Part shown: positions 43,563 through 56,600 of the stretch, piece by piece
How the letters are laid out: every line of letters begins with the position of its first letter
How positions within the stretch are numbered: position 1 is the stretch's first letter
Assembly: GCF_047663525.1 (NCBI RefSeq)
Contig: NC_092587.1
Location: 203,946,001 to 204,010,000, forward strand
Direction: 5' to 3'
Source of the DNA: Anas platyrhynchos
Taxonomy: Eukaryota; Chordata; Aves; Anseriformes; Anatidae
DNA length: 64,000 nt
Notes under the pieces: generated by a model
Database searches by the model: none
What the model saw: only the letters and a program-made list of their open reading frames with translations
What the model was told of the DNA's origin: nothing
Translations under genes and position numbers: made by a program

Positions 43563-46500
43563 CTGAAACAAAATATAAACAGTATGAAATTAAACCATCT
43601 TGCTTAATACCTACTTCAAATGCAATACTGAAACACACCTACACACCACTGCAAGAAACACATACCCTGCAATAAAATACATTAGCAGAAACCACTTGAA
43701 CAGATGAACAGTTCTGCGCAGCTTTTTTTCTTTTTTAAACAGATGACACACGATTAACTTATTAACAGTTTCCTAAAATGTATTTTAAAATACCCAAAGT
43801 ATAGGCTACAGCTTCCTTTATCTCTTCATCACAAATATTGTGTGAAGATATGGGTTTGGTTCATGCTAAATGTTTCTGTTGACATAACTATAATCTGTCT
43901 TGCATCACAGTTTTAGGGCAGAAATTACACAAATGTCAGCAAACAAATACTGAACTTTTATTAAATCCTCTTGTCTCGTGTAACATATATGCAAGATAAT
44001 CAAGAAAACTGTCAAGTGCTGTTCTTGCTAAGCTGACTTGTATATTTTTGAACAGAACACTGTTATCACATTGATTTATTGAACTCTAGGGTTATCTCAG
44101 GGCAATAACAAGGGAAAAGCCTTCACATTCATTCTATGTTATTTGAAGAAACTAAAAGCAAACCCCTCTCATTCTCTTACAAGAAGTTTAAAGAATCTGA
44201 ACATCTTTCCTTTCCTCTGGCTTTAGATGTAAATGAACTTGCCTCAACATTTTCTAAATGATATCCAAACATATTACATTGTGGGGACTAAGTTACAATT
44301 ACCCTGAGACGAGCTGGGAGGTGTTTTTAATTCTGATATGATTTGGTCTCCTCATTGCAACCCTGCTGAAAAAGCACTGCTCGTTAAAAAGCTCTCTATT
44401 TGGTATTATTATTTACTAGCTGCCCCATATTTGTTCTATCTATTAATTTATTCCTGTATCGTAGTGTGTAATTGTATCTATTTAGTTTCTTAGAACATAT
44501 TTGTGATTTTCCTAGGCCAAATAAGCTGGCATGAGCTTTGACCTTGCCCTTTGTACACACACCATGCTGCTGTAATCCTCGTTTGTCGTGAATGCAATCA
44601 TTTACCAGAAGTTTTAGTAAGGTCTTTCTCCTTCTCTTCTGTATTTCTCTCTATATATACTCCTCCTCCTTTCTTTTACCACTATTGCAGCTTGGAAAGG
44701 TTTTGATCTTTGCTGACCGATTCAGTTTACTCTGATTTGACAACAGCAACTCCTACTTACTGTGAAGTCTTACTTTGACACACGGACAAGTCCCACCGTG
44801 GTCTGGAAGGCCATCTAACATAATTTATTTCACTTTAGTCTGTTTACAGACTCACAGCTCCTGTTTTTGTATCCACAAACACACATTTAAGAGCAGAATT
44901 TCACTCTCAAGAGGCAGCTGCTGTTTTTGAATAGATATTAAACATAAGATCTAGTTTTAACTGCTACTTCTTCAGTACTAGGAACTGCTGGAATATAAAC
45001 CACAGGACAGGGGCACTTTTATTACCATGTTTAAAAGTATTTGTTAGATTAAAATGTCCTTTGGTAGCACACTACATTCAAAACATTAAAGAATGGTAAA
45101 GCGTGATAGGAAACACAAAGCTGCACCTCAGAGTCTGTGTACTAGAAAGGATAAATCATTTGATGGCAAAAAGTAGTGTAGGATCTTTGATACTGCACGC
45201 ATGAAAACCTAAAAATGTGAGGTAGTGAGTGCTCTGCACAACGACTGAGAAAGTAATTTTAACTTCTAAGATTACTAAAAGCAAGAAAACAAAATTAGGG
45301 AGAAATGTAGAATTAAAAATACGCTCATCCTTTTTTTCCTCAGTATGTTAGGCTCAAAAATATCTTACCAGTTTTATTCAACTCACTGTAATATTGCCTG
45401 TAAATAAAAAGCTCTCAAAAGGTGGATTTTTTTCTTCCCCTAATAAATAATTTCCCAAAGGAAATATCTGAATGTTCTTCACCACCATATGTATGGTCTG
45501 CATCCTCAGCTTCTGAATCATTCCTTTAATATTTATAGGCACAACCTTCTCTTTCTCATTTTTTTTGTAGAAGAAACAAAATGAATGCAGTATCGGAGGT
45601 TTTGTTTCTTTTTCTTTCGTACAATATCTGCTATTATAAAAATTAGGCCACTGTAAGATAGAACGTAAAAAAAATCTGAATGTTTTTACCTGAAAAAGTA
45701 AAAGAAATGCTAAAGGAACAGCCTGTAATTTTGAAAACACTTACGACATAACTTGATGTTATTTGTTGGAGTAAGCTGCATGCTTTACCTAAGTAACTTT
45801 CTTGGGCACACAGAGTGACCTAACAACACTTACTTTTTTTCCATCAATCTAACTCAGTCAACTGTAAAAAAAGACCATTTTAATGGTTTTTAGCCCTGCA
45901 CATGTATCAACAAATGTAGATGGGTATAAGCCACAGAGATATGGCTAAACTTTAACATTCTATCCAAACCAAATTTAATTAGTATGAGATACTCCTTAGC
46001 GTCCCTTTTTAGGGATCATTTAGGATCATTCCTCTTTGGGATATAGCTTTTAAACATGCAGTAGAAGATAACTGATGTGCTGAAATGTGATATACTGAGT
46101 TTGAGATGTATTTTCCAACATGTCTGATTCATTGACAACTGTAATAAATGCAGATCCTGGAGGCACAATCAGCATGCAAAGAAACCACTAGCACGGATTT
46201 TATTTTCTAACTGAATGCACCTGTCAGAATTTCTAGCCAAAACACTGGATCTTTCAAATTAAAGATTGAAATTGCATTATTCACACAATATTATAACTGA
46301 TACTTCTGTTGGGTAAAGTAGGGGTGTTTCCCTAAATCTGGTGCACACCCTTTGGTGCTGGGTGAGCAAGAAGGATCCATCCCTTTTACAGAAGTGCTCA
46401 AATTCTTCACAAAGAGTTAATGAAGAGGCGCAGATGATTTCCTGAGAATGATTAGCCCAGCTACATTAGGATCTGCCTGTCTTCAAACCCTGTGCACCAG

Positions 46501-48638
46501 CACTTGGCCACTACCTTAATGACCAGTTTGGAAGGTGTTCAGTTTTCCTTCCGTGTGGTCAAAGCACTCTTCTCAGCACAGAAAAGCAACGCTTCTCTCA
46601 GCACTCTGGGGTGAATGTTTCATTCCATGATGGTAAGGATCTGTTCCAAGCCTCTCACCCCATCACAGAAAGGTGTTCACAGCAGCAGCCTGCTCCCACA
46701 CTTGTTGGGATACCTCAGGGGCAGGAATCTTGGCTCTTACGCCCTCTGCTACTTAAAGATGCTTCAACCCTCCCTTAGGAGCGCACAGTAATTAGCAGGC
46801 TTGTTGCTGCTGCAGGGGCAGGATGGCATTCTCACCTTTTCTTTGTGATCCAAGCATACACCAAGGAGTGCAAACCCTAGGAAGTGTGGAGCAGGGTGAA
46901 CAAGAAAGAATTAGTACATTTTCCACTAGGGAGAGGATAAAACTAGGTTCCAGATCTGCTCCCTGGAATGTTTTTTTTTTTTTTTTTAAATAGCCTTGAT
47001 TTTTGATTCAGGTATAGTGGAAAGAAAAACATCCAGGTTGCACAAGGCGTTCTGCACACGATACAGCACAAACTGCCTGGGAAACAGGCCTGGGCACTGC
47101 AGGTTTGATATTTCCTAGAAATACACGCAGACTGACTGCCCTGGATAGTTACAACAAGTCCAAGTTTATGACAAGAAGCCAACTTGGTAGGCAGCTTTCT
47201 CCTGCTAGAAAGAGATGGCTCGGCCAGGAGCACTAGGCACGAATTCCCTGCATGAACTAGCTGAGGGAAAAGCAGCGTGACACGTATTATTTTACAGGAA
47301 TATGTGCTAAGCAGCAAAGGAATGTTAAGAAATCAGTAATCCAGGTTTCCTGGCTTGTAGGAGAGGTGCTATAATCTTTGGCTACACTTCTACCAACCCG
47401 TTCAGAAATAACACCTGGTGTGCCAAAACGCAGTGACACCTCGCTTCTGCCTTCAAAGATTAATTTGAGAAAGTGGTTCAAATCACTAATTATCAAAATT
47501 ATCCACGGAGTAAAATCTTTCCGCTATTATGATTTCAGCTAAATGTAATGAGCGAGGCTTTTTCCGTTAATGCATCTGAAAATTTGGCTCTATTTTCATC
47601 CTGCTGTGTTAGGGAGCATAATTCACCTCAGCCTTTTGGACAAGAGCTCAGTACCACTGCAGATACCTGCAGCTACGGCAGCAATCTCCTCTCAGAAATC
47701 ATTCCCTGCATGACTTCCTCTGAAGCTGCAGCTTGAGCTGGGGCAAGCAGCTCCGTGACCACCTCTCCCTCAGCTCCCTGCACCCCAAAGTACAGAGGCT
47801 CCTTCCCAGGACAAGCTGCTCCCTGCCAAGCAGCCCTCAAGTGACAAAGCTGTCACCTCGCTGGGGAGCACAAGGAGCACGAGGAGCCAGCACAAACATT
47901 CACACTGCCTCTCTGCAGCTCTTCCTTCCCAGCCACCCAGGGAGGGTGTGCAGGTGGCTGTCCCAGCTCTGGGAGGCCAGAGGTGACCCAGAGGCAAAAG
48001 CAAGGACAGGGCAGAATACAGAGACACGAGATCTGGAGGTGCCCTGATATAAAAAGCACCTTTTTTTTCTTTTAAACATGTGGTTTCATGAGTACTTCGA
48101 ATCATGCGACACTATTTGCTCATCCTGCATGCATTCCATAAATATCCCTTCCTGCTTCTGACGTCCAGATTTAACAGTTAACCAGAATAAACTGCACTGA
48201 TATGCATTATGCATTTAAATGCAGAACATCCATCCCACAGGTCTGCACAATCAGGGATTTTCTCCTGATGCAGGCAGCCGTGCTGTCTCACAACGCCTCT
48301 CGGAAATCACTTTGTGGCACACACTGCATGAAATCTCGCACTCGGTATCAAATTGCATTATGAAACAATCCTTCACTGAGCTATTTTCAAAGTGATCCGG
48401 TGTCTCTTAACCACATTCACTTGTAGATTTAACGTTGCTTTGAATGCACAGCTCACTTCGTTCTGAACGCCACACCTGCAGGAGAATCTAACCAGGCAAA
48501 CTTTGTATGAACTCCAAATGAACTCAGCGTTTGTAGGATCAAATACTTTTCTACGAGGCTTTTTAAATAAAAATAATTTTGCTTCTCACAATTTTTAAGT
48601 TACAACTCGATTGCAGTAACGGATTAAAAAGGACTGAC
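43563..48638 (-). other. AQP11: AQP11 intron 1
   Basis: A 5.1-kb intron, donor GTCAGT, acceptor GTTTCAG. AT-rich, with a T17 run at 46971-46988. Open frames such as 45378-45740 look random. No known repeat recognised. Confidence 0.75.
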
Positions 48639-49233
48639 CTGCATACACGAGCATGGTGATGAGAAGAGCGATCAAATGGACTCGGTAGCTGGGCTTAACA
48701 GCTTCCACTTGCAGGATGGTCAGCTGGAAAACGACCGAGAAGAGCAGTTCTATGCAGAAAGCCTGCACCTCTGTAGTCTGCATGGGGTTGCTGCAGCCCT
48801 GCGAGAGCGCTCCAGGATGTGCCTCTGCAATCCCCAGCCTCCAGACGAAGTGCATAAAAACTCTAGCGAGCGTGGCGGCCACGAACTGAGCCCCGATCTT
48901 CAGCCCACCCGCCTTGAGCGACGTCCCACCGCCCCAGAGGGGCTGCAAGACGCCGCAGGGATTGCACGTGCTGCCGGTCAGCGTCAAGCCGTGCAGGACG
49001 GTGAAACCGTAGGTGAGTGTAAGCGCCGTGTGAGGCTTGGGCTCCACGTTGCCGAGCAGGCAGAGCTCGTTCGTGCACGCACACACCTGGAAGGTGCTGA
49101 AAGCCTCCAGGAGGAAGGAGCAGAGGTGTGGATGGGCGTGCAGGCGGCGGCGAACCAGGCTCCTGCACAATCCCACCGCCGCCACGATGCCTGCCATCAG
49201 CAGCAGCGATGGCCAGATGCCACCGATGGCCAT
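48639..49233 (-). CDS. AQP11: AQP11 coding exon 1
   Basis: 595 bp, 198 codons plus one base. Encodes MAIGGIWPSLLLMAGIVAAV at the start, FLLEAFSTFQVCACTNELCL, LHGLTLTGSTCNPCGVLQPL (with NPC) and LLITMLVYAG at the end. The pattern TFQ-CxCT-EL-LL and HGLTL-G-NPCGV matches AQP11 across vertebrates. GC-rich 5' half inside a CpG-rich segment. Confidence 0.95.
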
Positions 49234-49783
49234 GGCGAGACGGAGAGGAGACTTTCACAGGGCAGCAGGACTCACAAGGGAAGCGCTGGCTCCACTCCAG
49301 CCCCACCAAAACCTACGAGGAGAAAAAAGAAAGAGGGAAAGGGAGGGCAGATGGAAACGCTCAGCCCCTGAAGGAAGAAAAGCTGCTTTTTTTCCAACCT
49401 GCCCACAGCCTGCCAGGTGGCAGATTCCCCCTCAGCCTGACAGGGGTGCAGGCTGAGGGGGGTGCTGGCCCTGGAAGCCCTGTCCCCTCGGCCCCTGAGG
49501 AGGGCAGGAGCCCCCCTTGGGCCTGCGGGGCCCCCTCAGGCGAGGCGGGACAGGGGGACCATGAGGACGAGCAGGGGCAAACCCCTCTCTACCACCCCCG
49601 AGGAAAAAAAAATACCGAGCTCATTACCCCTTCTCAGCCCTTGACCGGTTTAGGGAGAGCGCGAAGAGGCGCAAAACGGTTAAAAAAAATACAAATAAAT
49701 AAATTAAAAAGATCCCTTCCCACACGGCGCGGCGAGGACCGGCGGCGCCCGCCGCCCTCGCCTCACGGCCGCCGGTGGCGGCA

Positions 49784-49796
49784 CTGCGCATGCGCA
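49784..49796. promoter_or_regulatory. NRF1-type palindromic site
   Basis: CTGCGCATGCGCA matches the NRF1 consensus (TGCGCATGCGCA), common in TATA-less CpG promoters and compatible with bidirectional activity. Confidence 0.65.
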
Positions 49797-49812
49797 GCGA
49801 GCCCGGCTGCGC

Positions 49813-49836
49813 GGGGGGGGGGGGGGGCGGGGGGGG
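49813..49836 (+). repeat. G15-C-G8 homopolymer tract
   Basis: Fifteen G, one C, then eight G, in the AQP11 CpG island. It can form a G-quadruplex on the plus strand. The exact length in the assembly may be unreliable. Confidence 0.9.
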
Positions 49837-50177
49837 TGAAATGTGAGGGGGGCGCGTGCGAGGCGCGTTCCCGCGCGCGGGCTGCGGGTGAGGGGAGCTG
49901 AGGGGGTCCCGGGCTCGGTCGTGGCCCTGGTCCCTTCTTGTCGCTTTTCCCTCATGTATAAGTGTTCCCGGCGAGGCTTGGCCCCCCTCGGTGTTTGGAA
50001 TAAAGGAAAATAAAAATGGAAATGTGTCTGGTGGTCGCTGGGGAGGGAGGGGAGGGTTGAGTGAGGGGTGTTAAGGGCTGGTGGTGGTCTCTGGTAGGGT
50101 GGGGGGTTAATGTGGTTTCACATATCCCTGGGACTTGTGTGTGAGCTGCAGGTGTGTGTGTGGCAGGTGTGTTAAAA

Positions 50178-50570
50178 TAAGAGTCATTAAGGTTGGAAAA
50201 GACCTCTAGGATCATGTGGTCCAACCATCCCACCACCACCACCACCAACAACCAAACCCTGTCCCCAGGCACCACGTCCAACCTCTCCTTGAACACTACC
50301 AGGGACGGGGACTCCCCCACCTCCCTGGGCAACCCGTCCCAAGGCCTGACCGCTCTTGCTGAGCAGAAATGTCTCCTCATTGCCAACCTGAGCCTCCCCT
50401 GGCACAACTCGAGGCCGTTCCCTCTGCTCCTGGCCCTGGTTCCCTGTGAGCAGAGGCCGCCCCCCAGCTCCCCACCCCTTCCTTTCAGGCAGTTGCAGAG
50501 AGCAATAAGCTCTGCCCTGAGCCTCCTCTTCTCCAGCCCAACCCCCCCCAGCTCCCTCAGCCACTCCTCA
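50178..50570 (-). mobile_element. CR1 retrotransposon fragment (reverse), young subfamily
   Basis: On the minus strand, a relic frame with GVGLEKRRLRAELIALCNCL and RPWDGLPREVGESPSLVVFK, ending in the GGTTGGACCACATGATCCTA tail. It includes a CCACCACCACC expansion at 50231-50248. Nearly identical to the copies at 24619, 26685 and 57720. Confidence 0.93.
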
Positions 50571-50697
50571 TTAAGGTTGAAGAAGCCCTCCAAGATCATC
50601 TGGTCCAACCATCCCCCTAGCACCACTATCACCCACCAAGCCATGTCCCAAAGCACCACGTCCAAGACAGAATCATTAAGGTTGGAAAAGACCAACA
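50571..50697 (-). mobile_element. Two further CR1 3'-end fragments (reverse)
   Basis: A second 3' end (CATTAAGGTTGAAGAAGCCC through AAAGCACCACGTCCAAG), followed by the beginning of a third (AGAATCATTAAGGTTGGAAA at 50669). They are head-to-tail with the preceding copy, so this is a small CR1 pile-up. Confidence 0.85.
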
Positions 50698-53600
50698 AAA
50701 TGGTTGTGTTAACGTAATCTCCTCCTTTTCTGCTGCTTGCTGGGAGAAGAACCTTTGACAGGGTGCCAGAAGAAGACTGGAGGCAATATGTGGGCGTCTC
50801 CAGTAGAAGTAAAACTAAAAATAGGTGTTGTCCTCATGCTGCAGGAGGTGGCAAGGTTGACTTTCAGGGCAGGCCCAGAATGGCCTCAGATGGCCTGGAG
50901 AAACTGAGATTTCCTCCTTTACAATGTGTTTTTTTCTAGTGTCTGAGAAGGACGAGCCCACTGTGAGGTAATTGGCATAAGTGCGTCCTGTTGCTCTGAG
51001 GCTGGAGCTGAGCTTTCCTTCAATCTCTACCCGTGCTGCTAATTTACAGCTGTGTGGCTGGGAGTGGTCGTTCCCCTTTCTGTGAATGTTTTGCAGTGGA
51101 GAGAGAGAAATATTTGGGGGGCTTCTGAGCACACAAATGGCTGTGCCGTGTGTCCTTTAACATACATCTTAAATTTCCGCCACGTGGAAAGAATAAAAGT
51201 GCATTTTTCTCCCTTCCCACCTCCCTGTCACTGGTGTCGCAATTCTAGGAGCGGCGAAATCTTGCTTTTGTGAACTGTAAAACCGAAGCAGTGCTGACAA
51301 CGATTGCCACTACAGTAAGCACACCTGCCAAAAGAGGCAAGTGTAAAGTGTTTCTAGGATCCAGTGTTCGTACCACGAGGTGGCACCAAAGATGATAACT
51401 TATCAGACCTTGTAGCAATGACTTTTGACCGATCAGGATCTGCACGACTGCATTTCTTGCAAGAAAGCAATACACAAATATACTGCTTCCAAGTAACAAA
51501 AGTGAACCCGTACTTTTAGTTGAAGGTCAGTCTACCGTAGAAATCAAAGTTGCAAAATACAGAACCATTTCTCTTAGAGGGCGTGACGTGATGAACCAAT
51601 TCTTCCTTGTTTTCAGAAATGTAGGACCACTGAGACATCTGATCTTACAAGGTTTGGGGATAGAGGAGCATTTAGGAGGCTCAGCTTCTAAAAGGATCAT
51701 TCGGCTGTGAGAAATAGGGATGTTTTTAACAGCAGGGAAACAACAACAAAACACAACAGTTGAAAAGTGATAACGTAAAGAAAGGAAATGAATAAATGGT
51801 GGAGTCGTTAATATTTGGCCTTTATTGTTTTTACAAGATTAGATGTCAAGAAATGTGAGGCAAGGCAGGAGACGTAATGACTGCAATAGCCTTATATAAG
51901 TCCTGAAGCAACTTCATGGAAAAGCAGTTGATTTTTTCAGCAGCAGCCTTCTGTATCCTAAAACTGTAATATTGAAGAAAAAAAAAAAAAAAAAGAAAAA
52001 AAAGAAAAAGTTATATCCTTTATGGGTAGATTTTGGAAGAAATTAAGGCATGTCCTGCTAGAAGTAAGGACCAAAATAATGACATTGCCATTTTTTAGGT
52101 GGGAGCTACTGCTTTAGGCAACAGGGCTCACTGCTAAGAGGTGATGGTTGAAGGAACACTTGTTAATTCCCAAGGCCTAAAAAGCGATTGTCCTAATAAT
52201 ACTGAGCGATATCAGCACCTGAAAATCACATACTGCCCCAGCCTGTATCGAAACTTCCCCCTGCAACTTTGAAACGCCACTTTCCTTATGCTCCAGACAC
52301 AAAATTGTGGGGAACAATTTCAGTCTCCAGGCTGCAGGTTGCCAGAGAACATGCAAATTATTGCCAGACTGCTTCGGAGCCTCAGACAATTGCTTGTATA
52401 AGGGGTCAAACAAGTCAGTTTCCTGCTGGACCAACTCCAAGCAATTGTACCCCCCTGGTGTCCTAAAAGGGTGTTTTTGTGGGACCACCAGATGGCAGTG
52501 TCATTCCAAGCAACAGCTTTGGTGTGCACCCACAGCAGTTTTATTTCGTGTTCCTGCCACCGCTAGGTGAGAGTAAGGACCTTCTAGATCCAGCTGCAAG
52601 CCCTTAAGTTTGTCATTTGTAAAAGTGCATGTTCATATCTGGAATGTATTTTTAAGTTCGTTTTAAAATTGATCATTCAGTTTCTGAATGATCTGAATGG
52701 GTTTCGCTCATCGTTTTCTTCTTCCCTGTGGCATGGCTGGCTCCGAATCTGATTCCAGGTCCTCTTTGTGTCTTCTCTGTCCTCTCCTCCACACACCAGC
52801 TTTCCCTTCTGCTCCTGCCTGCCCTGTACCAGAATTTTTGTAGTTTCCATTTTCTCTGATAATCTCCATTTCCTCCCCATTTCAGTCACTCCGCATCCTT
52901 GTCTCCCATTTTCCTTTCCATGCATTCCAGTCCTTGTATTTTCTTATTTGTGTCTTCTTACGTTCCTTCTCAAGCCCCGTATTTTCTGCTATTTCTGTAG
53001 ATGTTATGCAGTTAACTGCTCTTAGCTCTGTATATGGTCTGTTCTCTTCCTTCCTAAAATTCCCTGATCTGCTTCCTTTTCCTATGGGAGACTGAGTCAC
53101 TCGGGGTACGAACAAGTCACGAATTCTTGGATGGATTTTGCAGGGGCAGGAAGGCAGGAAGATGTTGGCAACCACTTTCATCTCAATCAGTCCAGCTAAC
53201 TATACAGCAGGGAATTCACGTGCCCCTGTGTTCTCTGTTGTGGTTCGGTGGGTTTCCCCCTGAATCAGTAGCTTTCTCTCAACATTTAAAACCTCCCTGG
53301 GAACTGACAGAGAAGGTAGAAGTAGTCAGAGTGCCTCCAAACAAAAACAAAACAAAACAAAACAAAACAAAACAAAAAAAAACAAACATGAGCAGAAGCC
53401 CTGGCAAACCTGAGCACAGCTTTGCCACAGCTTTTCTTAACAAAAGGCTATATTTTTGGGATGTTACCCCTTTCCAGTTGCTTTTCACAAGGCTGCTCCA
53501 GCAGCCTAAGAGCCAGGGATGATGACATCGGGGGAGTTGGTTGATGACTGTGAGCTTTGAGCAATTTCCAAGAGTTATTGGGGCAGGAAATGCCACGGCA

Positions 53601-56600
53601 TATGCCTGTGCTGGCTGACTGTAGGGACCCAGCGAGGATATTGGCACAATTCAAGGTGTGAAAAATGCAAGGGTTCTTCAAAGCTCTGCCAAAACTGGCT
53701 TCATGGATGTTCCTGAGCATCACGGTTTGAGCCTGGGCCAAAGAGCAGTGTCCAGAAATGCTCTGGGGCATGGTTTGGGAGATCGGGGGGGTCCATCCCC
53801 ACTAGGCAGGTTGTGTGCTTTGAGTGTTTTTGGGAGGCTTTAGGAAAATGGGCACTGGAGATCCAGTTCTGATGCCACTGAGATGGCCTCAGGGACAGAG
53901 AATGGTCCCAGGCTCATTTAATTCACTGATGTGGGTATAATCACAGTGAGTACACGTTTGGATGAGTACTACCTCTACTTTCTGTTTTCTCATGCTGTTA
54001 GCTTTGCTGGGAAGCCCTTTTTCCCCAAAAATACAACGAGCAATGTTATTTGACTGATTAGCTGAGAAAAGAAGTCTTCAAACCCACCGTCACCTTGCCT
54101 TCATTATCTCTGATGCAACAAAATATATACAAACTCATACACCCAAAATCATTATTCTGTAATAGACATCATTTTTGACATTATACAAAAATAGATATTT
54201 TGCTGTCGAAGTATACCTGTATTACTGCAGTACTGCGTGTGGATTTAGGATTTTAAAAGAAAATCGTGAATAGGACTGGAGCAAAAATGGATTATTTGTA
54301 ATTAAATGAGGACATGAAGCCAGGCACTGATGGCAAAAGACCCTTAAATTCACTGCTGCTGCCAGGGCTCACGATTTTCTTACAGGTGCCACAATATTTC
54401 TCCTTTTTGCATAAGACCCAGATCCTGAGTACAAGTGTTTATATCTTTCAGGTTTCATTTTAAAATAGAAGGATCCAACTTTCCTGGATTTGAAGTCTAG
54501 CTAGTGAGCATAATCCAAAAGGCTAAAAACTAAAACTAACAAGAAGGTAAGTGCAGAGAAAAAAAAAAAAAAAAAGTTCTGGAAAAAAAAAAAAAGGAAA
54601 AAAAAAAAAGACTTTTTTTTTTTTTTTTAAGTCCATTGCTGTTTTTCTATTTTTTTTTCCCTAGATCCTCACGCCTAAGTGTGGATATTTGGCTGAAATA
54701 CCTCCTGACTAGAGCTAGCAAGGATGTGTCACGACCTCTTGCAAGGTTGGATTTTTCCAGAATGCAATGAGACCAATTCTCACAAATCCTCTTCTGGTTG
54801 AATGCTGCATGCTTAAGCGGTGCCTAAAATTTCCTTTTTAGGTATATTTAGGATGTCTGTCACATCAGTGCCTGTGCTTATATGGAAACCTCTGTTCAAC
54901 TAATCTGCATTTCAGGGAGCTGCTGCTGACCATTTCTCAAGACGGGGGTGTGTTATTTTGCATGATAATCTGCATTTAAAGTGAGAGGGAACAAATCCTT
55001 CGCTAAGGAAATCGAAAATTATTACATCTGTCTTCGTCTCACCCATCCGTCACTTTAAAGGATTTCACCTAAACTTGTCACAAATGGTTTAGGGGTGGGA
55101 GAAAGCAATCAGCATTTTCATAGATGTTCTGAAATATGCCTTCATACAGCTGAATTTAGCTTTGCTAAAGTATGCAGAGCAAGGATGCCCCATCATAAAT
55201 TTCTATTTGTGGTAGAAGGTGAATATGTAGATCTGAAACCAGTAACACAATGTTATTTTCCAAGAGGAATGCTATCTTCTCCTGAAGTAAGGTTGATTAC
55301 TTATTAATTATATCAATCTCAGATGGCAATAAAAGGTTCAGAGTTCCTTTTACTTTCACAGCAACGTGTTTTTATTTTCCTTAGGTTTTATTTGAGGTGT
55401 GAGCCAAATGAAAGGCACGTCTTCTTAGCGACAGCTCCTAGCCATCTGCGGATAACGTAGAGCATGCAGGTTGGGACCCACTGATCCTATTTCAGACATC
55501 ATCACTGTATTGGCATCCAGCTATATGGCATGTCCACACAACTGACATACTTGCAAACGATTCTGTCCTGTGAATTTTCATTTCTAAATAGCTGTGGAAA
55601 TTTCATTTAAAGTTGAATTCTGTTTCAAGCGGAGGTTTCCTTGGGAACTCTCTTATTTGAAGTCTCACCTGCGTGAAGTTTGAGAAGATTGGCAGCTATA
55701 TGTGAGTGACCTCTAGGTTGTGTGGTACAAAACCACCCTCAGCTTTGCTTTCTTCAGCATTGGTGTTAGCCCTGGCTGTGACAGTGAAGTGATAAACAAA
55801 ATCAAAACCCAAAATTTGCCTACAAAAATTGCACACCGGGCACTCCTTCATCTTTTGTTTGCTTTGTCTTGCTTTCCACTGGTTTGGGGCTTTTGTCAGA
55901 GTCCAACTAGTTGCATTAAAGTGCAGTCCTGTATTGAACAGGGATGAAATGACATGGGACAGCTGAATGCTTATTTTCTTCTGATGTGTGTTGCACCCAA
56001 TTGAAAACTTTCAAACTGTTTTTCCAAACTGCAGGTCTGCAGAAACGAGCCAAGCCTTTAGGGTTACATTTCTCCTCACTGGTAATTGCCTAATTACCTC
56101 CTAAAGCCCAAGCACTGTCTCCTGGATCACCTGCTCTTGCAGTCACTGGTTTGCACCTGGCTTATGCCATAGATGCATATAAATGTAGGTAGCCTACTCA
56201 GATGGCATCAGAAATTTATTTGCTAATGATATTTTTCAGGTGTGCTTGTAGTAATCCTACAGTGCTCTTTGTAGCCCCTTTTGTGTTTGTTCTCAACTAG
56301 CTTGATACCCCTGCAAGGGCAGCATCCATTTAAACTCATATTTTCATATTAAAAAAAATAAAATCCTACCTGATAGAAATGTAAAGATGTCCTAAAGGAC
56401 ATCAGTGTGTGTGTGTGTATGGTGGTTTTTTTTTAGTTGCTCATATTCAATCCTACTTTACTTAATGAAGTAAGATAACACAGAAACATATTTCTAAGGA
56501 TTGTAAATGCTGAGAAAATGGTAGAAGACCCTGAGGTAAGACGATTGGATTTCAAGTATATTTGAAACAGCAGTCTCCAAAATAACATTTGGACGGAATT

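Larger units (their letters stand above)
38709..49233 (-). other. AQP11: AQP11 gene (aquaporin-11), start codon to stop
   Basis: AQP11 is a superaquaporin found in the endoplasmic reticulum and other internal membranes. It passes water, glycerol and possibly hydrogen peroxide, and its loss causes ER stress and cystic kidneys in mice. Three exons (595, 117 and 71 bp coding) join in frame to 260 aa, against 271 in human. The first pore box is NPC (residues 91-93), the AQP11 signature, and the second is NPA (208-210). Cys219 lines up with the cysteine whose change causes the mouse kidney phenotype. Hydrophobic helices are visible around 7-22, 38-60, 70-88, 112-131, 158-176, 184-198 and 222-245. 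The N-terminus is poorly conserved, as usual. The start is the first ATG of the frame, in GTCTCGCCATGG. Confidence 0.93.
49234..49950 (-). promoter_or_regulatory. AQP11: AQP11 CpG-rich promoter and 5'UTR
   Basis: GC-rich DNA from the start codon outward, strongest at 49720-49920. It contains ACTGCGCATGCGCA at 49783 (an NRF1-type palindrome, GCGCATGCGC) and a G15-C-G8 tract at 49813-49836. No TATA box in the expected place. Because PAK1 should lie divergently to the right, the island could serve both directions (inference). Confidence 0.6.

Noticed and set aside
48676..49371. 231-codon plus-strand open frame
   Set aside because: Lies opposite AQP11 exon 1; its Arg/Ala/Gln-rich composition is the usual antisense shadow of a GC-rich exon.
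49128..49901. 257-codon plus-strand open frame over the AQP11 promoter
   Set aside because: GC-driven low-complexity Gly/Pro/Arg/Ala composition in a CpG island; no recognisable domain.
49952..50698. 248-codon minus-strand open frame
   Set aside because: It is the CR1 ORF2 relic plus flanking tail sequence, not a host gene.
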